Below are positions 29,449-38,465 of a stretch of DNA of 64,000 bases, piece after piece. A program made the position numbers and the translations under genes. Under the pieces are notes generated by a model, which searched no databases, was not told where the DNA came from, and worked only from the letters and a program-made list of their open reading frames with translations. The stretch covers positions 3,782,001 to 3,846,000 of the forward strand of contig NZ_CP054043.1 in the NCBI RefSeq assembly GCF_013282725.1, in the 5' to 3' direction. The first letter of the stretch is position 1; each line of letters starts with the position of its first letter. Origin of the DNA: Yersinia mollaretii ATCC 43969. Lineage in GTDB: Bacteria > Pseudomonadota > Gammaproteobacteria > Enterobacterales > Enterobacteriaceae.

Positions 29449-31383
29449 TCATGCTGGGATAGCACGACCACGCCGTTGCATTACCCAAAGGGCAACCAGC
29501 GCAGCAATCAGTAATATCCCTTGAGGAATCAAAGTCTCCAGATATGGATAGATTCCCAACCAACTAATTTCAGGCACGCCCGGTAGCAGTGTCGGCTCAA
29601 ACAATTTGCCCTCAATCAGCTCAAGGACACTCTTCCCAGCGAACACAAACGCCATCAGGTACATAAAGCCACCGGTAAACATAAAGAACGGCTTAAGTGG
29701 CAATTTAACCACGGTAAAGCGCATGACCAGATAAGCCACCAACAAGAACACACAGCCGACGCCAAAACCGGCCAAAATCGACAAGTGCCCGCTGGTTGTG
29801 CTGGCATCCCCCATCAGAGCCAGATAGAACAGCACGGTTTCGGCCCCTTCGCGGTATACCGCCAAGAAGCTGGTTAGCCATAGCCCTATCATTGAGCCGC
29901 TACTGAGTGATTTGGAGAACTTCCCTTCGAGATAGGCTTTCCATTGGCGTGCTTCAGTTTTTGAAAGCAACCAGTAACTCATGGAGAACAGCATCACCAC
30001 GGCAATCATCATGGTGAAGCCTTCCAGCAATTCGCGGCTTTGCCCTGAGTTGGCAAACAGCCACTGGAAGACAAAGGCCGTTAATACGCTGGCAATTAAT
30101 GCCACCACAACCGATTGACGAATCAGCGGCAGTTTGTCCTGATGGTTGTTTTTCACCAGATAAGCGACGATGGCCGCCACAATCAGCAAGGCTTCCAAAC
30201 CTTCGCGCACAATGATCAACAGGCTGTAGATAAACAGACTCCAGTCGGTTTCATCTCCTCCGCCTAACATCTCAACCGCACTGGAGAGATCTTTCTGCAA
30301 AGCGAGAGCTTCAGCTTGCAACTGTTCGACCGGCTGCCCCGCTTTCATAAAGCTGACCAAGCGGGTGAAATGGCCCTCTAGCGTTGATTTAAACGCCGCA
30401 TCCCGTGAGCCAATTTTGTTCTCCATGCCACTGGCTTCGAACAGATCAAAATAGGCGTCCTGTACTGCCATCATGGCAGGTGTGGTCTGCCCTTTCTGGT
30501 ACTCATCGATAGCGGCGGTAACCGCCTGATTTATTTTGTCGGAAACCACACCCCAATCCGTGTTGGCCTGCCCATCAGCATTAGCACCACTCGCAGAGGA
30601 TTGCCCCGCATTGGGCTGATCGGCAGTGACTTGCTGCTGTTCGCGGGTTGTAGGTAAGCCCGGCAGTATGTCTTCAATGGTTTGCAACAAGCCCGTGACA
30701 CGATAAGCCACTTCCGTCAGTTGGTCGGGCTTGCTGGTTAAATCAATTAATGCGGTGAATTGTTGGTTAATCGCAGCGGCATCCTGTGCAGAACGATTTC
30801 CCCGCACTGACATTTCCATTTCAGAGTTTTTAAAGCCCTGATAGTGTGCTTGTTGCACACTTTGACTGGCAGCCGCGAAATTGCCTGCCTGATATTCACT
30901 GATGGCCTGCGCCAACAGATCATCAATGATTTTGAAGCTCTGCTGCCAGTAGACTGCAATATCACTGTTTTCATAGGCGGCATGCTGTTGTTCGGCGGTG
31001 AGTTTGTGACCGTCAGCCAGCACGGGCAACACGCCTGTCAACTCACTTTTGAGCCAGTTGATCTTATTATCGACCTCAGCTTGCGGTCTCCCTTCGCCAA
31101 TCATGCGGCGAATTTCACCAAAAGCCGCTTCCATCTGATAACTCTTTTGGGCAGAGATATTAATGCGAATCGGCCCTTCCAGATTTTCAAACAGTTCAAA
31201 ATAGGCCATCTGCACCGTGGTGCGGGCTTCATCATTGTTCTGTTGTTGATAAAGTTGAGACGTTTTATCAAGGCGGGATTGAATATCATTGACCAGTTGC
31301 GGGTAATCCACAGCAGCCCAAGCCAATGAGCTAGAGAGCCACCAACAGCAACAAAGCAGAATAAATTTGTGCCAAATTTGCAT
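29449..31383 (-). CDS. fetM: FTR1-family iron permease with long periplasmic domain, FetM
   Basis: 644 aa. Signal peptide (about 1-23) and a helical periplasmic region with two related halves follow (about 25-140 and 285-375; both carry AxxxYFDLFE / AYFELFE). The C-terminal seven-helix FTR1 domain (about 390-640) holds the two iron-transport motifs REGLE (IIVREGLEALLIV) and REGAE (AVYREGAETVLFY). The long periplasmic extension distinguishes FetM from the plain EfeU/FTR1 permease. It heads an eight-gene operon and is preceded by a good Fur box. The transported ion is taken to be iron from family knowledge. Confidence 0.92.
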   Translation of the reverse strand: MQIWHKFILLCCCWWLSSSLAWAAVDYPQLVNDIQSRLDKTSQLYQQQNNDEARTTVQMAYFELFENLEGPIRINISAQKSYQMEAAFGEIRRMIGEGRPQAEVDNKINWLKSELTGVLPVLADGHKLTAEQQHAAYENSDIAVYWQQSFKIIDDLLAQAISEYQAGNFAAASQSVQQAHYQGFKNSEMEMSVRGNRSAQDAAAINQQFTALIDLTSKPDQLTEVAYRVTGLLQTIEDILPGLPTTREQQQVTADQPNAGQSSASGANADGQANTDWGVVSDKINQAVTAAIDEYQKGQTTPAMMAVQDAYFDLFEASGMENKIGSRDAAFKSTLEGHFTRLVSFMKAGQPVEQLQAEALALQKDLSSAVEMLGGGDETDWSLFIYSLLIIVREGLEALLIVAAIVAYLVKNNHQDKLPLIRQSVVVALIASVLTAFVFQWLFANSGQSRELLEGFTMMIAVVMLFSMSYWLLSKTEARQWKAYLEGKFSKSLSSGSMIGLWLTSFLAVYREGAETVLFYLALMGDASTTSGHLSILAGFGVGCVFLLVAYLVMRFTVVKLPLKPFFMFTGGFMYLMAFVFAGKSVLELIEGKLFEPTLLPGVPEISWLGIYPYLETLIPQGILLIAALVALWVMQRRGRAIPA

Positions 31384-31405
31384 AATGAGTGATGCACATG
31401 AAGTT

Positions 31406-31424
31406 GATAATGAGATTTATTAAC
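31406..31424. promoter_or_regulatory. Fur box of the fet iron operon
   Basis: GATAATGAGATTTATTAAC matches the 19-bp Fur consensus at 15 of 19 positions, 23 bases upstream of the fetM start. It indicates repression of the whole operon when iron is plentiful. Confidence 0.75.
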
Positions 31425-31580
31425 ATTACCACTAAAGATAGGAAATGTGTCTTGATCCGCATCAAAAAATATTTAGTCTCTTGAAGTTTTGTTTAGAAAT
31501 GCGGAGCACCCCGCAATTCTTGTTCAGGAAACAGCCCCTTGCTGGATGGCTCTTAGCCATTTGTTGAAATGGAGTATAAG

Positions 31581-31646
31581 AAGAAAAAATGCTCGCCTGC
31601 TGCGGAAATACCACAGGTGAAGGTAACCTAAATCCGCAGACAGGCG
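31581..31646 (-). terminator. Terminator of the porin transcript
   Basis: Reverse strand: CGCCTG-TC-TGCGGA (from 31646) pairs with TCCGCA-GCAGGCG (to 31594) over a 26-base inner segment that can fold again. It is followed by AGCATTTTTTCTTC. It lies about 75 bases after the porin stop codon. Confidence 0.7.
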
Positions 31647-31721
31647 TTTATTTCATTAAAAATATAATCTGAGTTAAATGGTTAATTGATAATGTTCATT
31701 TATCCAATAACTGATATTACA

Positions 31722-32915
31722 TCAGAAGAAATATTTGAATCTGGCACGAACACCATAACGATCATCATTGTCGCCATTGACTACTTTATTATTTTCAGCG
31801 ACCTCCAATTTAGACCAGTAGGCACCAAGGTATAAATTAAAGTTATTCATATCCATAACATTAGCGATTTTATATGAGGTATGAATGGTGTGGACATCAT
31901 ATTTATCTGGTGAAGTTAATATTCCTGACGTAATAACACCGGCATTCGCACTGTTGAAATATTCGATATCGTTATGTGCGAAAATATAACCAACTTCAAA
32001 GTTTCGCCATAAAATATTGGCACCTGCACTGAAGTTTTTCTCATTGGTGGCATCCATATAAGCTGAACTCAGGTTGGCAACAATACCATTCTCGGGATCT
32101 TTATCCTGATTATTAAAGGTGAAGGTGGCACCATAACCATTACGTTTAGACTGATCCTGCCATATGCCTTGGTCATCCCGATAGCCATAGGCGTTACTGA
32201 TGACGTTACTTTCCATCGCAATCGCGGCAGAAAGGCTGTCTTGTTTCCACGAAATAACAGGGCGAACATAAGCCACATTTTTTTCGTTTTCCAACGTATT
32301 GCCATGGTAGGTATTATTGGCAAACAGTGTGGTGCCATCTTTTAAGATGGTGTTAACTTCAAAATACCAGTTGCCCAGATATTTGCTCACCAGGAAGTTG
32401 CCGCCATTATTGCTGCGTCCACGCCCCTCTTTCATCATATAGATGTAGCCATAACCGTCACTGTATAGATCATTCGCAGTGTTCCCTGAGTGCTGGACAA
32501 AGGTATCCTGATTCAGTGGGAACATATCGTAAGCTTCAAAGCGACCCACTTTCACTTTCCAATCTTTTTCATGGCCAAAGAAGAATGCCGCATCATCAAG
32601 GTTCATGCTACCGCCAACATCAGCTAATGGCTGCACCGTGAAGCCGGCAAAGTTACCATTATTCAGGCGGCGATAACCATCCAGACCAATAAGAATTCGT
32701 CCATTAATATCCCATTGTTCTCTGCTACCTGCTTTCCAGTCTTTATTTGCACTGGTACGCAATGAGGTGAGTTGCCCGCTTTTGCTGGCGGCATCCATAT
32801 TAATTTCAACATCACCATATAATTTAAGATTTCCTTGAGGGGTTTCCCAAGTAACTTCAGCTAACGCAGGCAATGATAAAAGACTGGTAAGTCCAACCAG
32901 AATAAACTTGTTCAT
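31722..32915 (-). CDS. Outer-membrane carbohydrate porin of the beta-glucoside locus
   Basis: 397 aa precursor with signal peptide MNKFILVGLTSLLSLPALA and an outer-membrane barrel: alternating polar/aromatic strands, glycine-aromatic turns and a C-terminal phenylalanine (VRARFKYFF). It resembles RafY-type glycoporins more than OmpF-type general porins (judged by eye). It follows the cellobiose-type PTS genes on the same strand after a 230-bp gap with a hairpin, so it probably lets the beta-glucosides used by that operon enter. The inner ATG at 32915 fits the ribosome-binding site better than the one three codons earlier. The sugar is inferred only from neighbours. Confidence 0.8.
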   Translation of the reverse strand: MNKFILVGLTSLLSLPALAEVTWETPQGNLKLYGDVEINMDAASKSGQLTSLRTSANKDWKAGSREQWDINGRILIGLDGYRRLNNGNFAGFTVQPLADVGGSMNLDDAAFFFGHEKDWKVKVGRFEAYDMFPLNQDTFVQHSGNTANDLYSDGYGYIYMMKEGRGRSNNGGNFLVSKYLGNWYFEVNTILKDGTTLFANNTYHGNTLENEKNVAYVRPVISWKQDSLSAAIAMESNVISNAYGYRDDQGIWQDQSKRNGYGATFTFNNQDKDPENGIVANLSSAYMDATNEKNFSAGANILWRNFEVGYIFAHNDIEYFNSANAGVITSGILTSPDKYDVHTIHTSYKIANVMDMNNFNLYLGAYWSKLEVAENNKVVNGDNDDRYGVRARFKYFF

Positions 32916-33128
32916 ATTGACCATCTCTATTTAGGATAATGTAAAGTAAAAATACTTTCTTAGAATGAGGGCAACACTCTGCCCACCCGATTTTAAAGAG
33001 TTAATATTTGTTTTATTATTTATTGTCATATCCAGAAGCATTAATTGGAAAATGGCACGCCATGATTAAATATTCATATTTGACCTCTACGAAATAGTTA
33101 AACTATTTTTATTTAATTTTATGATATT

Positions 33129-33160
33129 TATCAGCGAGGAATGAATTATCCTCGCTGATA
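33129..33160. other. Perfect 12-bp hairpin spanning the stop codon of the PTS IIA gene
   Basis: TATCAGCGAGGA (33129-33140) and TCCTCGCTGATA (33149-33160) are perfect complements with an eight-base loop that contains the IIA stop codon (33146-33148, reverse strand). No T-run follows, so mRNA 3'-end protection or processing between IIA and the porin is more likely than termination. Confidence 0.6.
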
Positions 33161-33451
33161 GAGTAATACTAATTCATTGGTTAATTCACGGGCTAATAGC
33201 GATGTCATTAAGTGATCCTGAGCATGGACCATAATGAGCGTCATGGGTGTTTTGGCTTCACCCGCATCTTGTTCAATCAGCTTGGTTTGCATACGATGCG
33301 CCGCTTTTGTAAAGCCATCAGACTCCGCTAACAGTGCATGAGCCTGAGTGAAATCCCCTTCACGGGCAGCGCGCAGGGCTTCAAAGCACAAGCTTCTGGC
33401 CTGACCGGCATTGACGATAATCTCCATGACGGCCTCTTCCAGATCAATCAT
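33146..33451 (-). CDS. PTS lactose/cellobiose-family IIA component
   Basis: 101 aa, the normal size of a free-standing IIA of the Lac/Chb family. It begins with a helical bundle (EEAVMEIIVNAGQARSLCFEALRAAREGDF). The phosphorylated histidine is in IMVHAQDHLMT near residue 75. It receives phosphate from HPr and passes it to the IIB protein encoded at 36216. It overlaps the glucosidase gene by eight bases, placing it in the same operon. Its 3' end carries a stable hairpin. Confidence 0.92.
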   Translation of the reverse strand: MIDLEEAVMEIIVNAGQARSLCFEALRAAREGDFTQAHALLAESDGFTKAAHRMQTKLIEQDAGEAKTPMTLIMVHAQDHLMTSLLARELTNELVLLYQRG

Positions 33452-34844
33452 TTTTCTCTACCTCATCAAAGCCTTGATTGTCAGCCGTTGCCGCGAACCA
33501 TTCACCACTTTTTTTCACGATGCGTTGTTGCGTTTTTAAATCTAACTGGATGAAACCATAACGGTTTTTGTACGCATTGCACCATGACCAGTTATCAATA
33601 AACGTCCACATATGATAGCCCAGGCAGTGGCTTCCTTCCGCTAATGCGCGGTGAACCCATTTTAAATGTTCAGAGACAAACTCAATACGATAATCATCAT
33701 TAATCTGCCCGTTCTGGCTAAAACGTTGTTCGTTTTCAACGCCCATGCCATTTTCTGAAATAAAGCAGCGCGGATTATCGTAATTTTCACGTAGGTTGGT
33801 CAGGATGTCGTAAATACCGGGTTCATAAATTTCCCAACCTCGGTGCGGATTCATTTTGCAGCCGGGCATCTGATAATAATCAAACAACCACTCCGGCATA
33901 AATGGCGCATCAGGATTAACCCTGCTATCGCGACACTTTATTCTACGCGGCTGATAATAATTGATGCCGAGTAAATCTACTTTGCCCTCAAGGATTAATG
34001 CGCTGTCTCCGGGCTGGCACTCAGGTAATTGATCGTAATCTTTAAGCAATGCGACCAGTTCAGTCGGATATTCACCGCGTAATACGGGGTCAAGGAAGCT
34101 GCGGTTAAACAGTAAATCCGCAATGTTGGCTGCTTTGATATCCGCCGGATTCTCGGAGCGGGGATAGGAGGGTGTCAGATTTAAAATAATACCAATTTCG
34201 CCCCCTAATTCGCGCTGACGGTATTTTTTTACCGCTAAAGCATGGGCCAACACCGTGTGATAGGCCACCGTGGCCGCGCGCTTGAAATCCACCACATTGG
34301 GGTAATGGAAATCATACAGATAACCGCCTTCAACGGGCACGATAGGCTCATTGAAGGTAAACCAGTGTTGCACCCGATCACCAAACAAACGGAAGCAGGT
34401 ATCCGCATATTCGGCATAGGCGTCAACCACATAGCGACTTTCCCAGCCCCCCTGTTCTTGCATCACAGTGGGCATATCAAAATGGAACAAATTGATAAAC
34501 GGGGTTATCCCCTGCGCCAACAACTCATCAATCACGCCATTGTAGAAATCCACGGCCTCTGGGTTGACTTCACCCCGCCCTTTGGGCATCAGACGCGCCC
34601 AAGAAATTGAGGTGCGGAAGCTATTGTGATTTAACTGTTTCAGCAACGCGATATCTTGCTGCCAGTGTTGATAAAATGTCGAGGTCTGCTGTGGTCCGAT
34701 TTGCTGATGAAAACGGCCTGGCTGCTTTGCATACCAAGTGTCCCAAATAGTCGCACTTTTGCCACCACTTAGGCTCTCACCTTCAGTTTGCGGCGCGGAG
34801 CTGGCACTGCCCCACCAGAAATCACGTGGAAATTGATACTTCAT
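33444..34844 (-). CDS. 6-phospho-beta-glucosidase (GH1)
   Basis: 466 aa cytoplasmic glycoside hydrolase family 1 enzyme splitting phosphorylated beta-glucosides delivered by the PTS. The N terminus MKYQFPRDFWWGSASSAPQTEGE, the acid/base glutamate in WFTFNEP and the nucleophile glutamate in CFISENGMG are present, along with the typical WTFIDNWSWCNAYKNRYGF. GGAGAG precedes the ATG at 34844; the ATG seven codons upstream is less well placed. It lies between IIC and IIA in a five-gene operon. Cellobiose, arbutin or salicin are possible substrates. Confidence 0.92.
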   Translation of the reverse strand: MKYQFPRDFWWGSASSAPQTEGESLSGGKSATIWDTWYAKQPGRFHQQIGPQQTSTFYQHWQQDIALLKQLNHNSFRTSISWARLMPKGRGEVNPEAVDFYNGVIDELLAQGITPFINLFHFDMPTVMQEQGGWESRYVVDAYAEYADTCFRLFGDRVQHWFTFNEPIVPVEGGYLYDFHYPNVVDFKRAATVAYHTVLAHALAVKKYRQRELGGEIGIILNLTPSYPRSENPADIKAANIADLLFNRSFLDPVLRGEYPTELVALLKDYDQLPECQPGDSALILEGKVDLLGINYYQPRRIKCRDSRVNPDAPFMPEWLFDYYQMPGCKMNPHRGWEIYEPGIYDILTNLRENYDNPRCFISENGMGVENEQRFSQNGQINDDYRIEFVSEHLKWVHRALAEGSHCLGYHMWTFIDNWSWCNAYKNRYGFIQLDLKTQQRIVKKSGEWFAATADNQGFDEVEKND

Positions 34845-34877
34845 CTTACTCTCCGTAAAAATCAATCTAATCAGGGT

Positions 34878-36203
34878 TTAGCGAGTTTCAGCGGCTTCAG
34901 CAAAGCTCTGTTGTTGCTCTTTTTCTTCGTCAGCTTTCAGCAGGCTGCGCTCATAAGCTTTGAGGAAGGGGTAGTACATCACCGCAGAGAACACCATACA
35001 TAACAAGCACATCACCACCGGGCTAAAGGCCCAGTTTGCCGCCCAAGAGGCACCAATAGGTGCAGGTGTGGTCCAGGGTGTTAATGACACAACTTGTGCA
35101 ATCCAGCCCAACTTGGTTGCGATATAAGCCAAAGTGGCATTGATCATCGGAACAAAGATAAAGGGCAGGAAGAAGACCGGGTTCATGATGATTGGTGCGC
35201 CAAATAGAATCGGCTCGTTGATATTAAAGAAGCTCGGCACAATGCCCATCTTGCCAATCGTTCGCAAGTGAATGGCTTTGCTGCGCAGTAGCAGGAAGGC
35301 CAGCGGTAATGTTGAACCGACGCCGCCAATCAGTAAGTAGTGATCCCAAAAACCTTGCAAGTAGATGTGGGGCAGAGGTGCACCCGCCGCTAATGCCGCC
35401 TGATTCAGTGCCAAGTTGGTCATCCAGAACGGGTTCATGATACCGGTGACAATCAACGCGCCATGAATACCGGCAAACCACAATATTTGGCAGAGCAATA
35501 CCGACAGCAAAATAGCCGGCAGTGAATCTGAAGCTGAAACCAAAGGAGCCAACAAATGCATGATGGCTTCTGGAATAATCATTCCAGTGGATGATTCGAT
35601 AAATAAATTGAGTGGGTGCAGAGTCGCGACCACGGCCACCACAGGAATCAGGATTTCAAAGGAGCGCGCCACACCGGTCGGCACCTCTTTGGGTAGACGG
35701 ATGGTAATGTTATGGCGCTTTAAAAATGCATATAATTCAGTGGAGTACACCGCAGTAATAATGGCGGTAAAAATTCCTTGGCCGGAGAAGTATTGGGTTG
35801 AGATATGGCCGTCGGCATAAGGAGCCGCCACCAGCAAGAATGACATCAATGCCAGCAGGCCAGTCATGATCGGGTCAAGCTTGTATTGCCGACCCAGACT
35901 GGCGCCAATCCCGACCGAGATAAAGAAGGTCATAACCCCCATGCTGAGATTAAACGGCAGCATCAGTTCATTGCGATAGGTGCTGGAGAAATTCAACCAC
36001 GCCCGAGCAAAACCCCAAGTGGTGTCAGCAGAAAATGGCGGGAAGATAAAGACCAGCATAAACGAACCGATGATCATAAACGGCAGTGCCGAGGTAAAAC
36101 CGTCGCGGATCGCGATAATGTACTTTTGTTGCCCTATCCGCCCGGCCAGCGGCGTGATGGTTTGCTCAATCATCCCAACCATTGTTTGGTAAAGAGAACT
36201 CAT
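34878..36203 (-). CDS. PTS cellobiose/chitobiose-family IIC permease
   Basis: 441 aa membrane component of the Lac/Chb PTS. It has about ten hydrophobic segments and a substrate-site region, IGKMGIVPSFFNINEPILFGAPIIMNP, containing the conserved NEP(I/V)xFG motif. It forms the sugar channel and works with separate IIA and IIB proteins of this operon. The start is 12 bases after the IIB stop. Confidence 0.92.
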   Translation of the reverse strand: MSSLYQTMVGMIEQTITPLAGRIGQQKYIIAIRDGFTSALPFMIIGSFMLVFIFPPFSADTTWGFARAWLNFSSTYRNELMLPFNLSMGVMTFFISVGIGASLGRQYKLDPIMTGLLALMSFLLVAAPYADGHISTQYFSGQGIFTAIITAVYSTELYAFLKRHNITIRLPKEVPTGVARSFEILIPVVAVVATLHPLNLFIESSTGMIIPEAIMHLLAPLVSASDSLPAILLSVLLCQILWFAGIHGALIVTGIMNPFWMTNLALNQAALAAGAPLPHIYLQGFWDHYLLIGGVGSTLPLAFLLLRSKAIHLRTIGKMGIVPSFFNINEPILFGAPIIMNPVFFLPFIFVPMINATLAYIATKLGWIAQVVSLTPWTTPAPIGASWAANWAFSPVVMCLLCMVFSAVMYYPFLKAYERSLLKADEEKEQQQSFAEAAETR

Positions 36204-36215
36204 TGCAGATACCTT

Positions 36216-36530
36216 TTATTTCACTGCATTAATAAGAGATAAGGCGAAGTCGAGAACCTTATCACCGCGTTGCATGCCGTAATCCATCATGTCGATGGTC
36301 ATCACCGGAATTCCCAAAGGCTCAGCCGTTGCTGCCAAATCCCGTTGCATGTATTTCACCTGCGGCCCTAACAGCACAACCTGATAGTGGCTGAATTGCT
36401 CGTTAAACTCGCTGGCACCAAAAGCATCAATCTGAACCTCCAGTCCACGGGTCGCTGCTTCAGCCAGCATTTTTTTCACTAGCATACTGGTGGACATCCC
36501 GGCTGAGCAGCACAGCATTATTTTTTTCAT
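36216..36530 (-). CDS. PTS cellobiose/chitobiose-family IIB component
   Basis: 104 aa. The phosphorylated cysteine lies in the P-loop-like MKKIMLCCSAGMSTSMLVKKM near residue 8, and VLLGPQVKYMQRDL is typical of ChbB. First gene of the five-gene unit IIB-IIC-GH1-IIA-(porin), transcribed away from the LacI regulator. Operator and CRP sites lie immediately upstream. Confidence 0.92.
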   Translation of the reverse strand: MKKIMLCCSAGMSTSMLVKKMLAEAATRGLEVQIDAFGASEFNEQFSHYQVVLLGPQVKYMQRDLAATAEPLGIPVMTIDMMDYGMQRGDKVLDFALSLINAVK

Positions 36531-36580
36531 TACCTATAGCCTCACGTCATCTTGTCATATTGAGCCTCATTGGAAACAAA

Positions 36581-36598
36581 ATGGAAACCGGTTTCCAT
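36581..36598. promoter_or_regulatory. LacI-family operator of the beta-glucoside PTS operon
   Basis: ATGGAAACCGGTTTCCAT is a perfect 18-bp palindrome with the central CG typical of LacI/GalR operators, 51 bases before the IIB start. A further half-site TGGAAAC begins at 36571, and a related ACGGTTTCCGT lies at 36720-36730 nearer the repressor gene, suggesting cooperative binding. Confidence 0.8.
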
Positions 36599-36656
36599 CC
36601 AAACAGAAGAGATATGAGAGCGCGCTCAAATATTTACTTACTGAAAGATATGCAGT

Positions 36657-36672
36657 TGTGAAAGAGGTCACA
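36657..36672. promoter_or_regulatory. CRP site between the PTS operon and its repressor
   Basis: TGTGA-AAGAGG-TCACA is an exact CRP core (TGTGA-N6-TCACA) in the divergent intergenic region, about 60 bases upstream of the palindromic operator. It suggests catabolite control of the PTS operon. Confidence 0.75.
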
Positions 36673-36833
36673 AAAAGCTAAGCAAGAATCAATGTTTTAC
36701 TGGATACTTTCTGGTGACAACGGTTTCCGTCATGGCAATCAGGGTATAGAATGGGCAGAGTTAGATTGGAACCAAGGATAAAAGGAACTGATCAGGCCCT
36801 CTGGCCATTGATCAGATAAAGTGGAGTGAAGTT

Positions 36834-37781
36834 ATGTCGACTATTAATGATGTATCGCGGTTAGCCAACGTATCTAAAGCCACTGTGTCTCGGGTGTTGA
36901 GCGGGTCACGCGGTGTCAAGGAAGAGAGCCGTCTGGCAGTAATGAAAGCGGTCGAAACCCTTAACTATAAGCCGAATGTGATCGCGCAATTTCTGACCGC
37001 GCAGTCAACAGGTTGTGTCGGAGTGATTTGTGCCACTGAACACATTCAGCAAACAACCAGTTATCTGTTCGCCTTAGAAAAGCAGTTTAGTCAGCATCAA
37101 AAGCACTTATTACTGCGTTTTGCGGACAACAGTGTCGGGGTTGCCAACGCCGTGACAGAGCTGGCCAATGGCCTGTGCGATGCCATTATCATCATCGGTG
37201 CACGCTTTCCGCTGCCGCCACCCGATGAGAAAACCATCATGATTGATTGCCTTGAATCCTCAACCCCTAACAGTATTTTATTCGACCACTCATTCGCGGC
37301 AGAAACCGCCTGCCACTATCTGGTCAGTCAGGGCCGTCGGCATATTGCGCTGTTAAATCATGCTTCGGGGACAGTCGCGGAGCAGACACTGTTGGGTTAC
37401 CAGCGGGCGCTGGAAAATTACCTGATCCCCTACAACCGTAGTCTGGTGATGGGCAATGTTCTCTCCTCTTCCGAGGCGTTGCAGACACTGTTGAACAATG
37501 GCGTGCAATTTAATGCCCTGCTAGTGATGGATGAGATTGAAGCCCAGAAAGCCATTGCCCTGTTACATCTCTTCAAGCGCACCGTGCCGGATAAAGTGAT
37601 GGTTTTCAGTCTGGATGGTTCGGTGCAATTACCGGGAGTTCCCGCGGTGCCTGCCATTGAGTATTCGCTGGAAACACTGGCCAGAAAAGTTGTCGACTTA
37701 ATTGATGCCCGCACGGGTAAGCATGTAAATCCACAAGTTTTCCGTGGCAATCTGGTGGTTCCGCACGGTTTAACCGAATAA
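36834..37781 (+). CDS. LacI-family repressor of the beta-glucoside operon
   Basis: 315 aa. The N-terminal LacI helix-turn-helix is TINDVSRLANVSKATVSRVLSGSRGVKEESRLAVMKAVETLNYKPN, followed by the hinge and a periplasmic-binding-protein-like core (about 60-310, VGVICATEHI...). It is similar in style to AscG. It is divergent from the PTS genes with a perfect operator between them, so local repression lifted by a phosphorylated or free beta-glucoside is likely. The C-terminal core is slightly shorter than the usual 330-340 residues. Confidence 0.9.
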   Translation: MSTINDVSRLANVSKATVSRVLSGSRGVKEESRLAVMKAVETLNYKPNVIAQFLTAQSTGCVGVICATEHIQQTTSYLFALEKQFSQHQKHLLLRFADNSVGVANAVTELANGLCDAIIIIGARFPLPPPDEKTIMIDCLESSTPNSILFDHSFAAETACHYLVSQGRRHIALLNHASGTVAEQTLLGYQRALENYLIPYNRSLVMGNVLSSSEALQTLLNNGVQFNALLVMDEIEAQKAIALLHLFKRTVPDKVMVFSLDGSVQLPGVPAVPAIEYSLETLARKVVDLIDARTGKHVNPQVFRGNLVVPHGLTE

Positions 37782-37806
37782 CGACACTTATTTAGGTGAT
37801 TCGATA

Positions 37807-38361
37807 ATGAATACCATTCAGACAGATTATGACGTTATCCGTTCAGCCCTCAGCGATAACACATTGATTACACTATTGCATATTGGCGATGAATCGACCG
37901 CCGTCATAACCTCTGACGCCGACGATGCAGTAGTTACACAGCAGCTCACGGTCGGCGCAATCAATACCGCTCGCACCTACTTCAGGCACAATCCGCCAAC
38001 CCCAGATGAGATGGAAACCGCCATTATGGTGGTCGAAGATGAAGTTATCCGTATCAGTCCTGCGGTGAATAGAGCTTCGCAACTCTTTACCACTGACCCT
38101 AATATTGCGGAGATTGCCCTGCTTGCCGGTTTGCCCTTGCAGTCTGAAACTCGGATGTCACTGGAGTCAGTGGAGCGAATGTTTGATAGGTTGGCCGCCG
38201 TGATGATGGGCAGACCTGCCGCCTCTGAAGGGATTCCGGCAGATAATGAGTTTGCGGCCCGCCTGCTGATTCTGCGCGAATTTATGCATCATTTGCAGTT
38301 TTCGGCGATTACTGTGGTGGCTGAGACGATGCGAATGAGTGGCTATGCGGATAAGCGGTAA
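37807..38361 (+). CDS. Conserved-looking protein of unknown function
   Basis: 184 aa, starting 26 bases after the lacI-type stop, so possibly cotranscribed with it. No signal peptide or membrane helix is seen. The N-terminal part is rich in beta-like segments (ITLLHIGDESTAVITSDADDAVV) and the rest is acidic and helical (PPTPDEMETAIMVVEDEVI, SVERMFDRLAAVMMG). Codon use is like its neighbours. I do not recognise the family. A terminator follows it. Confidence 0.7.
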   Translation: MNTIQTDYDVIRSALSDNTLITLLHIGDESTAVITSDADDAVVTQQLTVGAINTARTYFRHNPPTPDEMETAIMVVEDEVIRISPAVNRASQLFTTDPNIAEIALLAGLPLQSETRMSLESVERMFDRLAAVMMGRPAASEGIPADNEFAARLLILREFMHHLQFSAITVVAETMRMSGYADKR

Positions 38362-38394
38362 TCGATTGATCTTATTAGGATAATGTAGATAGAT

Positions 38395-38437
38395 GAGTGA
38401 CAGCGGCCATTTTCATCGCACACTGTCACTCTTTTTT
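38395..38437 (+). terminator. Terminator after the unknown 184-aa gene
   Basis: GAGTGACAG (38395-38403) pairs with CTGTCACTC (38423-38431), followed by TTTTTT. It separates the forward lacI unit from the convergent MFS gene. Confidence 0.8.
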
Positions 38438-38465
38438 ATGATGCTTTTACTCGCAATACCACTGC

